A stretch of 64,000 bases of DNA from Patescibacteria group bacterium. GTDB taxonomy: Bacteria > Patescibacteriota > Patescibacteriia > 2-12-FULL-60-25. Positions 17,228-25,460 of the stretch are shown here, one piece after another; positions within the stretch are counted from its first letter, which is position 1; the number at the start of each line of letters is the position of its first letter. Under the pieces are notes generated by a model. It saw only the letters and a program-made list of their open reading frames with translations. It ran no database searches and had not been told where the DNA came from. The DNA lies in assembly GCA_023229665.1 (NCBI GenBank), contig JALNYW010000001.1:620001-684000 (forward strand). Reading direction: 5' to 3'. A program made the translations under genes and the position numbers.

Positions 17228-17302
17228 TGGAGCGGGTAGAGGGAGTCGAACCCTCATCTCCACCTTGGCAAGGTGGCATAATAGCCGCTATACGATACCC
17301 GC
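17228..17302 (-). tRNA. tRNA-Gly(GCC)
   Basis: The acceptor GCGGGTA pairs with TACCCGC, and the anticodon loop TTGCCAA gives GCC. A normal T arm (GGGTTCGACTCCC) and encoded CCA are present. It lies just downstream of the ferritin-like gene's stop on the same strand. Confidence 0.95.
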
Positions 17303-17367
17303 ACGGCTGTTGGCTTTGCGGGCCATACGTTAACAACTCTCGCCTAAGCTGACAAGTCCCCCCAGCC

Positions 17368-18075
17368 TTAGGCCGTCATGCGGGCTTCACAGGGCAAAAA
17401 CGCCCTCCAGCAGGCTTTCCAATAGCTTCCGAAGGAATGTCCCCCCGCCCGGAAAGCCGCGCCGTAAGAGAACCAAACGACCGTGGCCGTACCGGCATAC
17501 AGGAAGCGATGGCCCATTTTCCAAAGCCAACGACGCGGAGCGGAATATTCCCGACGTAACTTTCCGATCCATTCCGACTGGAATTGCAGATGCTTGCTTT
17601 CATCCGCCTCGATCCGCGCACAAATTCGCTTGAGAAGCGGACACTCCACGGCGCGCGAAACCGCCGGATAATACGTCATGGCCATAATTTCCGCCGTCAG
17701 CAAAACCGTAAGCGAAGGCTCCAACGGGACGCCTTTGCGCAAGCGCCGGAACACGCGGTCGGTCCATGTCGAAGTCAGACAGGGCTCGCCCAAATCGCGC
17801 AGATACAGCGCGAGAAACGCCGCATGTTTTTGTTCCTCACGGATGAAAAGCGCGATGCAGTTTGCGTAGTCCACGTCTCCCGTCGCTTCGCCATAACGTT
17901 TCGCATTCATCGTGAGATTGGTTCCCTCCGAACCCTCGCCGCGCTGAAACGCCTGGAGCGACGGCACCAAAACCTTTCGCTGCTCGGGCGTCAGCATCGC
18001 ATGCAAATCCCAAGGCATGTCCTGGGGCTTTTGTACGTTTGATTGGAAATACGCCAGCCATTCGGAAGAAGTCAT
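17368..18075 (-). CDS. Ferritin-like diiron protein
   Basis: The 235-aa, mostly helical protein has two ExxH motifs (EEQKH at about 77-81 and EADESKH at about 160-166) plus a Glu in the helix around EIMAMTYY. This is the E/ExxH/E/ExxH diiron site of the ferritin-like superfamily (rubrerythrin, desaturase and related). It is not a recognisable ferritin. Oxygenase, peroxide handling or lipid modification are all possible. A C-terminal hydrophobic stretch (about 190-215) may touch the membrane. It stands alone, followed by tRNA-Gly. Confidence 0.7.
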   Translation of the reverse strand: MTSSEWLAYFQSNVQKPQDMPWDLHAMLTPEQRKVLVPSLQAFQRGEGSEGTNLTMNAKRYGEATGDVDYANCIALFIREEQKHAAFLALYLRDLGEPCLTSTWTDRVFRRLRKGVPLEPSLTVLLTAEIMAMTYYPAVSRAVECPLLKRICARIEADESKHLQFQSEWIGKLRREYSAPRRWLWKMGHRFLYAGTATVVWFSYGAAFRAGGHSFGSYWKACWRAFLPCEARMTA

Positions 18076-18102
18076 ATGCGGGAAAACGGGTGGATGAAAG
18101 AC

Positions 18103-18816
18103 CTATGACACGCGTTTCAAAGCAAGATAATGCGCACGTTTCGCCGGCGGCATCTTTTCAATGGCATAGCGGAGCATGGTGCGCGGCATCCGGGCGGCGC
18201 GCGGCTCGAGATAACGCTCCAAGCCGACCTCGCTGCAGCGCTTGCCCGTTTCGCGGAGCATCCATCCTACGGCTTTGTGGATGAGATCATGCTCGTCTTT
18301 CATGAGCCTGTCTGCGATACGGTAGGTCTTTGAACAATCCCCTTTATAGATGAAATGAAACGTGGAAATAATCGCGATGCGTTTTTCCCAAAGATTCTTC
18401 GACCTCGCGAGCTTGTCCAAAATTTGGTCGTCTTTCCCATCAACATGGGGCCCGACGATTTTATGCGCGCTGGAATCCACCAGGTCCCAATTGTTCACGC
18501 GCTTGGCATTCTTCAGATAGAAACGGTATATCTTCTCTTTCCCTTGTTCATCCGCTTTGTCGTATTGATGCGCGAGGATGATCAAGGACAACAGCCGCTC
18601 CTCGTGGATAGGGCTCTTGAGCAAAGTCTCGATATCTTTCAGCGGGAGCGTGGGGTGTTTGCGGGCAAGGGCGCGTAACTTTGGAACCGTGACGCCGATG
18701 AATCGGTCGCCTTCTCCATATTCGCCTTTGCCCGTTTTGAAAAAACTCGGCAAAAACGCCGCTTTCTTTGGATCAGCGGCGGTTTTCAGCGCGTTCCGGA
18801 TGGCGGGCAGGGACAT
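18103..18816 (-). CDS. DNA alkylation repair protein, AlkD-like
   Basis: This HEAT-repeat DNA glycosylase family protein excises 3-methyladenine and 7-methylguanine without base flipping. Family segments are visible: FFKTGKGEYGEGDRFIGVTVPKLR near the N-terminus, NNWDLVDSSAHKIVG in the middle, and KAVGWMLRETGKR near the C-terminus. The ATG at 18816 gives the standard N-terminus (SLPAIRNALKTAADPKKA); ATG 18843 and TTG 18852 are alternatives. The next gene upstream is divergent. Confidence 0.88.
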   Translation of the reverse strand: MSLPAIRNALKTAADPKKAAFLPSFFKTGKGEYGEGDRFIGVTVPKLRALARKHPTLPLKDIETLLKSPIHEERLLSLIILAHQYDKADEQGKEKIYRFYLKNAKRVNNWDLVDSSAHKIVGPHVDGKDDQILDKLARSKNLWEKRIAIISTFHFIYKGDCSKTYRIADRLMKDEHDLIHKAVGWMLRETGKRCSEVGLERYLEPRAARMPRTMLRYAIEKMPPAKRAHYLALKRVS

Positions 18817-18900
18817 ATCCTGATCATACAGACGGATTGACATCCGGGACAATCTTTGACACGGTCATCACGTCGTTGCCCCACTGGAAGGAGACAGGCC

Positions 18901-19485
18901 ATGACCAATTTCAGCGATACCCAGCCCATCCCGGTGATCGCGTCACTCGCCCAGCTGAAGCAGGGAGGGCGACTGCTCGACCTGGGCTGCGGCGACGGGC
19001 GCCACGCGATCCACTTTGCGAAACACGGATTCAAAGTGACGGCCGTGGATCACGACGCCGGGGCGCTCGACCGGCTCGAAGAAGCGGCGCACATCGAAGA
19101 CGTCGAATCGCGCATCACGTTGGTGCACAAGGATGTGGCCGGCTTCCTGCGCCAGGAAGACCGGTGGGATGTCATCATCCTCTCATTGTTCCTGCACGAG
19201 GTCCCGATGCCGATCGGGAACCTGATCATCAAACGCGCGCAACATCTGACCGAACCGGGCGGCTGGAACGGATTCGCGGTTTGGTTGGACGAAGGCGACT
19301 TCGCGAAGCGCCTCCCCACGCAGCCGATGAACCGGTTCCTGCCCACGTACGATTCCATGCACGCGCGCTACGAACATTGGCAAAAGGCGCTCGGCGGAGT
19401 CGCGCTGGCCCGTGGTCGGCCGGACCCTGGCAGCGAATTCGTTTTCACGGGACGCATCCACTGCGGCCTGTGCCAAAAGCTCTGA
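18901..19485 (+). CDS. Class I SAM-dependent methyltransferase (TehB-like)
   Basis: The 194-aa protein has a Rossmann methyltransferase fold with motif I LLDLGCGDGRHAIHFA (about residues 25-40), acidic motif II (VTAVDHD) and DVIILSLFLHEVP as motif IV. It looks most like small TehB/UbiE-type enzymes; the substrate is unknown. The ATG at 18901 is chosen because AAGGAGA lies 8 nt upstream, a clear SD that most genes here lack. Codon use is GC-rich (GTC, CTC, GCG, CGC). A hairpin terminator overlaps the stop. This is one of the SD-type single-gene units. Confidence 0.82.
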   Translation: MTNFSDTQPIPVIASLAQLKQGGRLLDLGCGDGRHAIHFAKHGFKVTAVDHDAGALDRLEEAAHIEDVESRITLVHKDVAGFLRQEDRWDVIILSLFLHEVPMPIGNLIIKRAQHLTEPGGWNGFAVWLDEGDFAKRLPTQPMNRFLPTYDSMHARYEHWQKALGGVALARGRPDPGSEFVFTGRIHCGLCQKL

Positions 19486-19510
19486 CCGACCGCAAGGTTG
19501 GTCTTTTTTA
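19484..19510 (+). terminator. Terminator overlapping the methyltransferase stop
   Basis: GACCGACC / GGTTGGTC (one G-U pair) with a GCAA loop is followed by T residues. The stem begins inside the TGA. Confidence 0.85.
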
Positions 19511-19530
19511 TTTTATGCTAGGATCCCGTC

Positions 19531-20127
19531 ATGAAAACGATGTATCTCGTCCGCCATGCGGAAGTGGAAAATCCCCATCACGTCTTCTATAACGGGGAAT
19601 ACCCCCTCTCCAAAGAAGGCGTCCGGCAGGCTCATGAGCTGGCCGTTGAATTGGCCGCGCAAGGAATCCGCCCCAAGCGCATCCTCACCTCCCCCTATGT
19701 CCGTGCCCGCGAAACGGCCGAACTCCTCTGCCAAGAATTGGGCTGTGACACCGTAACCGATGACCGCCTCATCGAGTGGCAGGTCGGCGATTGGTTTGGA
19801 AAACCCCTGGCTGAATTCCGCCAAGCGGCCGGCTATAACGACCATCCTCCGTTCGAGCTCAAGCTGGAGGATGTGGAGAGCTATGCCTCCATGGCCCAGC
19901 GCGTTTCGAGCGTCCTCTATGAGGAGCTGGCCCGCCTGCCCGAAGGAGGGTTCGGAATGGTTGTCGGCCACCGAGAGCCCCTCGTCAGCACCATTTTAAA
20001 GCTCCGTGGCGATACGGATTGGCGGAACATCCCTTTGCTCAAAATGCCCCGTCCTTCGGTCTGGAAGCTGGATTTTGACGGGGATAGGCTGGCGTCTTGC
20101 AATCCCGTCGGCTTTTCGGTATCGTAA
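19531..20127 (+). CDS. Histidine phosphatase (phosphoglycerate mutase-like)
   Basis: The 198-aa protein starts MKTMYLVRHAEVEN, with the catalytic RHAE motif at residues 8-11. It continues with TSPYVRARETAELL (second Arg) and VVGHREPL (second His), so the active site is complete. This superfamily includes phosphoglycerate mutases, SixA, CobC and general phosphatases; which applies is not clear. TAGGAT ends exactly 6 nt before the ATG, suggesting a leaderless mRNA. tRNA-Ile follows. Confidence 0.9.
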   Translation: MKTMYLVRHAEVENPHHVFYNGEYPLSKEGVRQAHELAVELAAQGIRPKRILTSPYVRARETAELLCQELGCDTVTDDRLIEWQVGDWFGKPLAEFRQAAGYNDHPPFELKLEDVESYASMAQRVSSVLYEELARLPEGGFGMVVGHREPLVSTILKLRGDTDWRNIPLLKMPRPSVWKLDFDGDRLASCNPVGFSVS

Positions 20128-20149
20128 CGCCGCTTACAAAGGTCCATAT

Positions 20150-20226
20150 GGGCGTGTAGCTCAGTTGGTTAGAGCGCCACACTGATAATGTGGAGGTCCC
20201 AAGTTCGACTCTTGGCACGCCCACCA
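20150..20226 (+). tRNA. tRNA-Ile(GAT)
   Basis: The acceptor GGGCGTG pairs with CACGCCC. The anticodon stem CCACA/TGTGG has loop CTGATAA (GAT). The T arm is normal and CCA is encoded. Confidence 0.97.
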
Positions 20227-20229
20227 CGC

Positions 20230-20255
20230 AAAACCCCGCCACTCGGCGGGGTTTT
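20230..20255 (+). terminator. Terminator after tRNA-Ile
   Basis: A perfect 11-bp stem AAAACCCCGCC / GGCGGGGTTTT has an ACTC loop. The same hairpin could also end the convergent lipoprotein gene. Confidence 0.9.
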
Positions 20256-20275
20256 GGTTTTCAGCGGTAGGACCC

Positions 20276-20833
20276 TTATTTCGCGACCTCTTCACGCGTA
20301 ATCTGGATGTTCGTGCCGTATTTCCCGTCATCCGAGCGTTGGCCGACCACGGCAATGATCAATTTTACGCCGTCCTTACGGTATTCGCCGAACAACGATT
20401 CGGTGACATTGGTTTCCGTCTTGCGCTCATACCCGTTCTTCTTCAATTCCGCGTCATACCATTCGGAGATGGTGGAAGGCTCGTCTCCGATGACGGTGAC
20501 CGCCAATACGGCACGCTTGCCATCTTGCGAAAGCGACACGATGCTCACCATGCTGTCTTTGTAGCGAGGGATGTCCGTCGGGAACCCAGCCGGGATCTTT
20601 ACGCCCGCGCCAAACCCCACGGATTCGCCCGTGTCCTTGTCTTTGATCGTAATCCCCTCGTCGGTGATTTCGAAATCGCCCTTGCCGCCCGAAGCGCCTT
20701 CGAGAATCTTCTCGCCGATGCTTTGGCCGATCTTGTTTTCGATTTTCTTCTGCGCGTCGGCGAATGGGTTGCAGCCGATACCGAGCAAGCTGAGCGCGAT
20801 GAGCGATGTCCCAAGAATTTTCGTGGTGTTCAT
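20276..20833 (-). CDS. Lipoprotein, paralogue of the next upstream gene
   Basis: The 185-aa protein has a signal peptide and lipobox (LGIGC, Cys21), then a charged helical stretch and a compact domain. That domain has FPTDIPRY, a repeated Ser-Trp-Tyr-Asp pattern (ISEWYDAELKKNGYERK) and a beta-rich end. The FPTDxPRY and W-x-D-x-E-x-x-x-x-G-[YF] elements recur in the lipoprotein at 20843-21301, so the pair arose by duplication. TAATCT lies exactly 6 nt before the ATG. The function is unknown; it is probably a surface protein. Confidence 0.8.
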   Translation of the reverse strand: MNTTKILGTSLIALSLLGIGCNPFADAQKKIENKIGQSIGEKILEGASGGKGDFEITDEGITIKDKDTGESVGFGAGVKIPAGFPTDIPRYKDSMVSIVSLSQDGKRAVLAVTVIGDEPSTISEWYDAELKKNGYERKTETNVTESLFGEYRKDGVKLIIAVVGQRSDDGKYGTNIQITREEVAK

Positions 20834-20842
20834 AGGAAAAGA

Positions 20843-21301
20843 TTAGTTCAAATCCGGCGAACGACGGATCGAGATCAGGCTGGCCGCGTTCGTCGTGCCA
20901 GCTTGGTCATCAACCGTCAGGATCATTTTCAAACCGTCTTTCGAGTATTCACGCGAAGTCACCGTTCCCCGCTTTTGGTCCTGGGTCTTAGAAAAACCGG
21001 CACGCACGAATTCGCTGTCATGCCAGGAAAGAACAATGGCAGCCTCATCATCTGATGTCAGGCTGAGCAAGGAGCTGCCATCACCAATATCCGACACCGC
21101 GTTAATGACCTTTGCGCCGGCATAGCGCGGCACATCCGTCGGAAAATCACTCGGAACCGCGACTTCATTCAATTGGACGCCGCGCGCCGGGGGTTTGGTC
21201 GGCGCTTTGGCGGCCGGGGTGGTTTCCGTGGGAGCGGAGCCACAACCGGCGCCCAGAAGCGCGAGACTGAAGCCGACGGCGAGAAGGGTGGAAGTTTTCA
21301 T
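20843..21301 (-). CDS. Lipoprotein, paralogue of 20276-20833
   Basis: The 152-aa protein has lipobox LGAGC (Cys20), a Thr/Pro/Ala linker, then the same domain as its neighbour (FPTDVPRYAGAK, VLSWHDSEFVRAGFSK, MILTVDDQ). The promoter is readable on the minus strand: TTGGCT (21331-21336), 17 bp, TATCCT (21308-21313), then 6 nt to the ATG. The function is unknown. Confidence 0.8.
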   Translation of the reverse strand: MKTSTLLAVGFSLALLGAGCGSAPTETTPAAKAPTKPPARGVQLNEVAVPSDFPTDVPRYAGAKVINAVSDIGDGSSLLSLTSDDEAAIVLSWHDSEFVRAGFSKTQDQKRGTVTSREYSKDGLKMILTVDDQAGTTNAASLISIRRSPDLN

Positions 21302-21328
21302 AAAGTGAGGATACTCCCCGAATAAGGC

Positions 21329-22063
21329 TTAGCCAAACAATTCCTGCTTCAGGCGCGCGCGGGTGTCCACGCCACGCTCTTCGAGCATAAACTTGATGGC
21401 CTCCATGAATGATTTCGGCCCGCAGGTCATGAACGTATATCCGTCCAAATTGGGAATGTGTCTATCCAGCATCTCGCCATTGATGCGACCCGATTCACCC
21501 GGCCAAATACTTGGCCTATCTTGCGTAAGGGTAAAAACCGGCTTGAACCATGGCGCCCGTTTGGCGAGGGCGTCGAATTCTTCAAGGTAGGCCGTATCTT
21601 CAACAGTCTTATTCGTATAAAACAAGACGACTCCCCGCGTTTGTCCGGTCGCTTCGAGCGAGCGAATCATGCTGCGAAAAGGCGTGATCCCGATCCCGGC
21701 CGCGAAGATCGCGATCGGACCTTCGCCGGGCGGCAAGACGAATACGCCGAACGGACCCTGGATGCCGACAACATCATCCGGCATGAGCTTGGACGCCTTC
21801 TTGGTAAAGTCCCCCGCCAGTTTGATTCCCAACCGTACACGCACTCCGGATTCCTCGGGCGCCGAGGCGATGGAGTAGGCCGCGCGCGCCCAGACCGTGC
21901 CATCCCCATTCATCAAATGGAGATACACCCACTGTCCGGCCTTAAACGTGATCATGTCGGCCGGATCCTGCGGCTCCAGATGCAACGTATACGTATCAGC
22001 CGTTTCCCACGTGAGCTCGGCCACGCGGAACGGTCGGATCTTCAAGACGGGATTCTCGGCCAT
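21329..22063 (-). CDS. Ferredoxin-NADP reductase-like flavoprotein
   Basis: The 244-aa protein has an FAD-binding beta barrel with RAAYSIAS (flavin site, about residue 61), and GPFGVFVLPPGEG leading to the NAD(P)-binding domain (FAAGIGITPFRSMI). It ends with a CGP motif (TCGPKSFM) near the C-terminus. It has no ferredoxin or haem domain, so it is a two-domain reductase whose partner is unknown. It sits between pyrophosphatase and the lipoproteins on the same strand, with a 15-nt gap to ppa. Confidence 0.88.
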   Translation of the reverse strand: MAENPVLKIRPFRVAELTWETADTYTLHLEPQDPADMITFKAGQWVYLHLMNGDGTVWARAAYSIASAPEESGVRVRLGIKLAGDFTKKASKLMPDDVVGIQGPFGVFVLPPGEGPIAIFAAGIGITPFRSMIRSLEATGQTRGVVLFYTNKTVEDTAYLEEFDALAKRAPWFKPVFTLTQDRPSIWPGESGRINGEMLDRHIPNLDGYTFMTCGPKSFMEAIKFMLEERGVDTRARLKQELFG

Positions 22064-22078
22064 AAGGAAAAGAGGAAG

Positions 22079-22621
22079 CTAGTGCTTCCCCTTATAGGCT
22101 TCCATGGCGCCCGCGATCTCGGCCTTGGCCTCGTCGAGGGTTCCAAAGCCATTGATTTGGATTTGGTCGTACTTCTTCTTTTCGAGCTTCTTGTATTCCT
22201 TGAAGTAGAGCAGGAACTCTTCCTGCACGTGCTTCGGAAGATCGTCGATGGACGTCATCTCATCGAAACGCGGATCAACCTTGGATACCGGCACCGCGAT
22301 GATTTTGGCGTCATCGCCGTCTTGATCGGCTGTCTTGATCATGCCGATGGCGCGCGCTTTCACCACACAACCGGTGAACGTCGGATGTGTGAGCAAAAGG
22401 CAGACGTCCGTCGCATCACCGTCGCCGGCATGCGTCTGCGGGATAAAACCATAGTCGAACGGATAGAAGGTCGGCTGGTGCAAAACGCGGTCGAGCTTGA
22501 AGTAACCGCCTTCCTCGTCGTATTCCACCTTATTGGCGGAGCCCTTCGGGAGGTCGATCACGACGTTGAATTCGTCCGGCGTGCCGCACGGCACTTCGTG
22601 GTACAGGTTGATGCCTTTCAT
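22079..22621 (-). CDS. ppa: Inorganic pyrophosphatase (family I)
   Basis: The 180-aa enzyme hydrolyses PPi and so drives polymer synthesis. Family I features are FNVVIDLPKGS (substrate Lys), YPFDYGFIPQT and GDGDATDVCLLL with metal-binding Asp residues; DQDGDDAKIIAVP carries the last Asp and Lys. The length is typical. The promoter is clear: TTGACT (22653-22658), 17 bp, TAGCGT (22630-22635), 8 nt to the ATG. The unit may continue into the FNR-like gene. Confidence 0.96.
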   Translation of the reverse strand: MKGINLYHEVPCGTPDEFNVVIDLPKGSANKVEYDEEGGYFKLDRVLHQPTFYPFDYGFIPQTHAGDGDATDVCLLLTHPTFTGCVVKARAIGMIKTADQDGDDAKIIAVPVSKVDPRFDEMTSIDDLPKHVQEEFLLYFKEYKKLEKKKYDQIQINGFGTLDEAKAEIAGAMEAYKGKH

Positions 22622-22629
22622 AGGGCTTT

Positions 22630-22658
22630 ACGCTACAAAAATCGGGGGGAAGAGTCAA
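22630..22658 (-). promoter_or_regulatory. ppa promoter
   Basis: Minus strand TTGACT-17-TAGCGT, ending 8 nt before the ppa ATG; there is no space for an SD. Confidence 0.65.
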
Positions 22659-22660
22659 CG

Positions 22661-24847
22661 CTACACAAACAATCCCTGCACGTCCTCCCAAGTCAGGTCT
22701 TCCATGGCTTCAGTGGTTTCTTGGACAAGCGCGTCGAAGAGCTTGCGCTTGCGGTCCTGCAAATCCATCACTTTTTCTTCCACGGTTCCCTTGGTCACGA
22801 GTTTATAGACGTTCACGGTCTGCGTTTGGCCGATGCGATGCGCGCGGTCCATGGCCTGAGCTTCCACCATCGGATTCCACCACGGGTCGAACAGGATCAC
22901 GGTGTCGGCTTCGGTAAGCGTAAGACCCGTGCCCCCGGCGCGGAGCGACAAAAGGAATACCGCGACTTTGGGATCGGTCGCGAAGCGTTTCACCTGCGCC
23001 TGGCGGTCTTTTGTTTTTCCTTCGATGGTCACGTGGCCGATGCCGTTCACGTCCAGGGCCTCGCGCAGGATATCGAGCATGCCCGTAAACTGGCTGAAAA
23101 GCAGCACCTTTTTTCCGCCTTCGCTCGCCTGGCGCACCAATTCGAGCGCGAGCCCCATCTTGCCGGACAATTCCTCCGTGCGCGGCAGACGCTGGTCCGC
23201 CAAAGCCGGGTGATCACAGATGCGACGCAGCTTCATGAGCGCGGTCAGGATCTCGATACGGGCCCGCTTGAATCCCTTTTCCGCGACGGCCTTCTCAACT
23301 TCGGCACGCACCTCTTCAAGCGTGCGCGCGTACACGACGAGCTGTTCAGCCGTGAGCGCGGCGTGACTCACCTGCTCCACCTTGGGCGGCAAATCAGACA
23401 ACAAATTCGCCTTGGTGCGGCGCAACATAAAGGGACGCACCTTCAAACGCAAGCGCTCCAACACCTGCATATCCTGGCGGTCGCGGATCGGGCGTTCAAA
23501 ACGCACGCGGAAGTCCTTCGCCGAACCCAAAAAGTCCGGCATCAGATAATCAAAGATGGACCAGAGTTCATGCACGCCATTTTCGAGCGGCGTACCCGTA
23601 AGCGCGAGCCGGAAATCCGACGGCACGAGTTTGCATGCCTTTGCCGTGGCCGTAGCGGAGTTCTTGATGTATTGCGCTTCATCCAGCATGCAGGTCCGGA
23701 ACGGTTTCGGCTGCGCCAAGTACAAGCGGATATCGCGCTGCAAAGACGGATAGGTCGTGATCACCAAATCGTATTTAGAAACGGTCTTGATCAGCGCCTC
23801 ACGCTCTTCCGCGAGACCGTCCACCACCAACACCTTCAACCACGGCACATACCGGCGCGCCTCTTCTTCCCATGTAAGCGCGAGCGTCTTCGGACAAATG
23901 ACCAAATCCGGCATATCCCCCTCTTTGCGCGTGACCGCGATAAAAGAAAGCACTTCGAGCGTTTTTCCCAAACCCATTTCATCCGCGAGAATGCCGCCAA
24001 AGCCATATTTTCGGAGGAACATGATCCACGCGACGCCGTCTTTTTGGTACGGACGCAACACCGTACCCAATTCAGCCGGGAATGCGATCGGTTCAACCGG
24101 TTTGCCGGACTTCACCTCTTTCAAAAATGTCTCGAATCCGCGATCCATGGCTTCGATGCGCGCGGTCTTGGCGCGCTCAAGCATGGAAACGAATTCCGGC
24201 GCAAAAAGCATTTGCGCGGTAAAGCTGCCATCTTCATTTTGCTTGGCATGGGCGAGCAGTTCGACCATTTGCTCCAGTTCGGACGCGTTCGACAATTCAA
24301 CCAACTGCCCGTCATCCGTTTTGACGTACGGCTTCCCGGATTGCACGGCTTCGATCAGCGCATCCGTTTTTACATTCGCCTGTTCGGCATGCCAGGCAAT
24401 CGAAAAATCAAACCAACCGCCGCGGCCCGCCTTCACCTTCATGTCCGGCGAAATGGTGAGCGAACGTACCGTCAGCGTTTCCAACACCTCTTTCGGCGCG
24501 TCCACGGTATAGCGGTATTCGATTTCCGGCAGGATTTCTTTCGCGAAGGCGTAGGCATCTTCCGCGTAGACGCGATAACGATGCGGCTCATCTCCCGGAA
24601 TCAACGGGTACGCATTCGACAAAAAGGTCCGCGCCTCCCCCTCCACATCAAGATCGCGCTCCGGAATATGGAAGCGACCGTCTTTCTCGATCTCGACATC
24701 CTCGCCCAAAAGCGGGACGACGCACGGACCGTAATCGGCGTAGGCGAGCAACTCAAAACCGCCGGCCACGTGCGGGGCGATGCGTACGCGGATCTTGTCG
24801 AGCAAATGCGCCGTTTCCTTGCGTCGAACGGGTCGGGGTGGAGCCAT
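22661..24847 (-). CDS. SNF2-family DEAD/H helicase-like ATPase
   Basis: The 728-aa protein has an N-terminal accessory region (1-265) without recognised zinc finger. The SNF2 core has ADEMGLGKT (motif I, about 288), LDEAQYIKN (motif II), ALTGTPLENG (motif III), LSLRAGGTGLTL (motif V) and MDRAHRIGQTQ (motif VI). The family members translocate on duplex DNA or remodel protein-nucleic acid complexes (HepA/RapA, SWI2). No methylase or restriction neighbour is seen, so a housekeeping role is more likely than a defence role. TACCCT lies 7 nt before the ATG. Confidence 0.93.
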   Translation of the reverse strand: MAPPRPVRRKETAHLLDKIRVRIAPHVAGGFELLAYADYGPCVVPLLGEDVEIEKDGRFHIPERDLDVEGEARTFLSNAYPLIPGDEPHRYRVYAEDAYAFAKEILPEIEYRYTVDAPKEVLETLTVRSLTISPDMKVKAGRGGWFDFSIAWHAEQANVKTDALIEAVQSGKPYVKTDDGQLVELSNASELEQMVELLAHAKQNEDGSFTAQMLFAPEFVSMLERAKTARIEAMDRGFETFLKEVKSGKPVEPIAFPAELGTVLRPYQKDGVAWIMFLRKYGFGGILADEMGLGKTLEVLSFIAVTRKEGDMPDLVICPKTLALTWEEEARRYVPWLKVLVVDGLAEEREALIKTVSKYDLVITTYPSLQRDIRLYLAQPKPFRTCMLDEAQYIKNSATATAKACKLVPSDFRLALTGTPLENGVHELWSIFDYLMPDFLGSAKDFRVRFERPIRDRQDMQVLERLRLKVRPFMLRRTKANLLSDLPPKVEQVSHAALTAEQLVVYARTLEEVRAEVEKAVAEKGFKRARIEILTALMKLRRICDHPALADQRLPRTEELSGKMGLALELVRQASEGGKKVLLFSQFTGMLDILREALDVNGIGHVTIEGKTKDRQAQVKRFATDPKVAVFLLSLRAGGTGLTLTEADTVILFDPWWNPMVEAQAMDRAHRIGQTQTVNVYKLVTKGTVEEKVMDLQDRKRKLFDALVQETTEAMEDLTWEDVQGLFV

Positions 24848-24898
24848 CCGAGGGAGGGTAGCAGAAAAATCGGACGGACGCTACACTCCGCTTATTCT

Positions 24899-25459
24899 AT
24901 GCCCGTCCCTCCCCCTTCCGAAGCCACGCTCGTCTTTGACGGCACCCTCGCCAAGGCATACCAGTGGCCGCAAAAAATGTTTGATGGATCGGAGCGAACC
25001 TTCGAATGCTATGTCCGTCCCGATACGGTAACGGTCATTCCGTTTCTCGATCGGAATACCGTCCTCCTCACCAAGCAAGAACAACCGGCGCGCCAAACTT
25101 TTTGGGACTTTCCCGGCGGCCGCGTTGATCCGGGCGAAACCCTGGACGAAGCCGTGGTCCGTGAATTCCGGGAAGAAACCGACTACGCCGCAGGGCATTT
25201 GATGCTATGGAAAAAGAAGGTGCATACCGGACTCATCCGCTATGAGCAGGCATTGTATGTCGCGAAAAACCTGGAGGAACTTCCGTCCCTGAACCACGAA
25301 GAGGATGGTGAAAAAATCGAGCTCTTCCCGACATCCTGGGATGAACTCATCCAGCGCTGCTTGCGGATGGAGCTGCGCCAGGAGTCCGTGATGCTGGCCG
25401 TGCTCGCCATGCATTACGATCCCGAACAGCGTGCTAAACTCGATGCGTTTCTTGCTTGA
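24899..25459 (+). CDS. NUDIX hydrolase (ADP-ribose pyrophosphatase-like)
   Basis: The 186-aa protein has a Nudix box GGRVDPGETLDEAVVREFREETDY with all catalytic Glu residues. It most resembles ADP-ribose/ADP-sugar pyrophosphatases. The start at 24899 is chosen because the much longer frame upstream is antisense to four genes. TACACT ends 11 nt before the ATG. The stop overlaps the early part of the next gene, so the two and mutY form an operon. Confidence 0.9.
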   Translation: MPVPPPSEATLVFDGTLAKAYQWPQKMFDGSERTFECYVRPDTVTVIPFLDRNTVLLTKQEQPARQTFWDFPGGRVDPGETLDEAVVREFREETDYAAGHLMLWKKKVHTGLIRYEQALYVAKNLEELPSLNHEEDGEKIELFPTSWDELIQRCLRMELRQESVMLAVLAMHYDPEQRAKLDAFLA

Positions 25460-25460
25460 T

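Noticed and set aside
22661..24847. SNF2 helicase as part of a defence system (DISARM-like)
   Set aside because: No methylase, DUF1998 or phospholipase D partner; neighbours are ppa and NUDIX.
21458..25459. A 1,333-codon open frame on the plus strand across four minus-strand genes
   Set aside because: It is antisense to FNR, ppa and SNF2 genes with well-conserved motifs. Only its last 187 codons (NUDIX, from 24899) are real. The opening comes from GC-rich codon bias.
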